A stretch of 64,000 bases of DNA from assembly GCF_018326285.1 (NCBI RefSeq), contig NZ_AP023362.1, positions 5,828,001 to 5,892,000 of the forward strand, in the 5' to 3' direction. Source of the DNA: Mycolicibacterium sp. TY81 (GTDB lineage Bacteria > Actinomycetota > Actinomycetes > Mycobacteriales > Mycobacteriaceae). Positions 63,722-64,000 of the stretch are shown one piece after another; position 1 is the first letter of the stretch; each line of letters opens with the position of its first letter. The notes under the pieces are model-generated. The model searched no databases and had not been told where the DNA came from. It was given only the letters and a program-made list of their open reading frames with translations. The translations under genes were made by a program, and so were the position numbers.

Positions 63722-64000
63722 CCACGTGTGCATCGAACCCGGGGCGATTCAGTTGGCGTTGAGGTTGAACGACAGGAACAGTCCCTTGTAGTCCTGCTTG
63801 GTATCGCGGTTGGCGAGTTGGGCCGCCTGGAGCATTTCGATGTCCTTGGGGAACAGGACAAGGATCTGTTCGAGACTGGGTTGGTAGGTGACTGCCACCT
63901 GTTCGAGGTTGACGAGGTTGGCCAGGACCACGGGCAGCGTGGGTTTGAGCCGGTCAATCAGCTGGCGTGCTTCGGTTGTTGCGGCAGGCCCTCTGTCCAG

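Larger units (their letters stand above)
62397..63751 (+). mobile_element. IS3-family insertion sequence, complete, in mce gene
   Basis: The ends TGAATCGCCCCGTGTTTGAT at 62397 and the reverse complement TGAATCGCCCCGGGTTCGAT ending at 63751 are near-identical inverted repeats of about 27 bp. A 3-bp target duplication GTT flanks both sides (62394-62396 and 63752-63754), typical of the family. It has the two overlapping frames orfA and orfB with all catalytic residues, so it could be active. Confidence 0.95.
61923..64000 (-). pseudogene. Mce-family protein gene (probably mceD), split by IS3 element
   Basis: The C-terminal half of an Mce protein is present in two parts. Right of the insertion (63752-64000, running off the window) is the Mce fold end, with VAVTYQPSLEQILVLFPKD, NRDTKQDYKGLFLSFNLNAN. 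Left (61923-62396) continues LPPPCTTGFLPAQQVRSPSE and a proline-rich tail ending in GTYTGPDGKQYTQTDLA. Removing the IS3 element and one GTT joins ...FNLNAN and LPPPCTTG in frame. The inserted end puts TGA directly after NAN, so a truncated protein would be made. Mce proteins import lipids or sterols. No mceE or mceF follows downstream. Confidence 0.88.

Noticed and set aside
62400..63750. CRISPR array or phage remnant in the accessory end
   Set aside because: No regularly spaced direct repeats are present; the block is fully explained by an IS3-family element.

Overview
The window looks like chromosome of a fast-growing mycobacterium (Mycolicibacterium type). GC is high, GTG starts are common, and several genes lack an obvious ribosome site and look leaderless. 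From 1 to about 45.7 kb a backbone follows the Mycobacterium tuberculosis Rv0885-Rv0911 order: AurF-like oxygenase, fprB, VOC protein, citA, gltA2, arfA, prrB/prrA, accD3, echA6, a metallo-beta-lactamase-fold protein, ctpE, the Rv0909/Rv0910-like pair and the Rv0911-like double-VOC protein. Species-specific cassettes interrupt this order. No arfB/arfC or Rv0907 equivalent was found at the expected places.

Region by region: 1-8 kb holds central metabolism (two citrate synthases, PdxH, a ferredoxin-NADP reductase). 8-16 kb holds an efflux pump with its MarR regulator, an FKBP isomerase, the cell-envelope protein ArfA, the PrrBA two-component system, a phospholipase D-like protein and a split chromate transporter. 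16-24 kb holds a heterodimeric ABC exporter, a LuxR-type regulator and two acyl-CoA ligases. 24-27 kb is a magnesium-control unit: an M-box riboswitch, a short leader ORF with a hairpin, a 50-residue ORF, and an Nramp-like transporter whose changed metal-site motifs suggest Mg2+ transport. 28-35.5 kb is a primary-amine catabolic cluster (IclR regulator, two permeases, aldehyde dehydrogenase, copper amine oxidase) with a repeated TCAAATGAGAAT motif in its control regions. 35.6-37.4 kb is a divergent flavin monooxygenase/TetR pair with near-perfect operators. 37.4-53 kb resumes the backbone and adds an RCK-gated channel, a cupin, a GNAT enzyme, a CHAP protein, a methyltransferase and an SLC13-like carrier.

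From 53.1 kb to the end the sequence is accessory. It holds a complete IS481-family element beside a tRNA-Arg(CCT); a DDE-transposase-like gene overlapping a degenerate tyrosine-recombinase gene; a divergent HTH gene; a three-gene operon (HTH protein, DUF6932-type nucleotidyltransferase, 328-residue unknown) that resembles a toxin-antitoxin or defence module; a decayed lipoprotein gene; a thiol-dependent hydroquinone reductase; and an mce (probably mceD) gene split by a complete IS3-family element with a 3-bp target duplication.

A family of roughly 40-50 bp palindromes built on GTGCACGATTTTCCGCG occurs three times. Two copies are intergenic and one lies in frame inside accD3. Together with the M-box/Nramp unit and the three-gene accessory operon, this is the most interesting material in the window. 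All assignments rest on reading the sequence; no database search was run.
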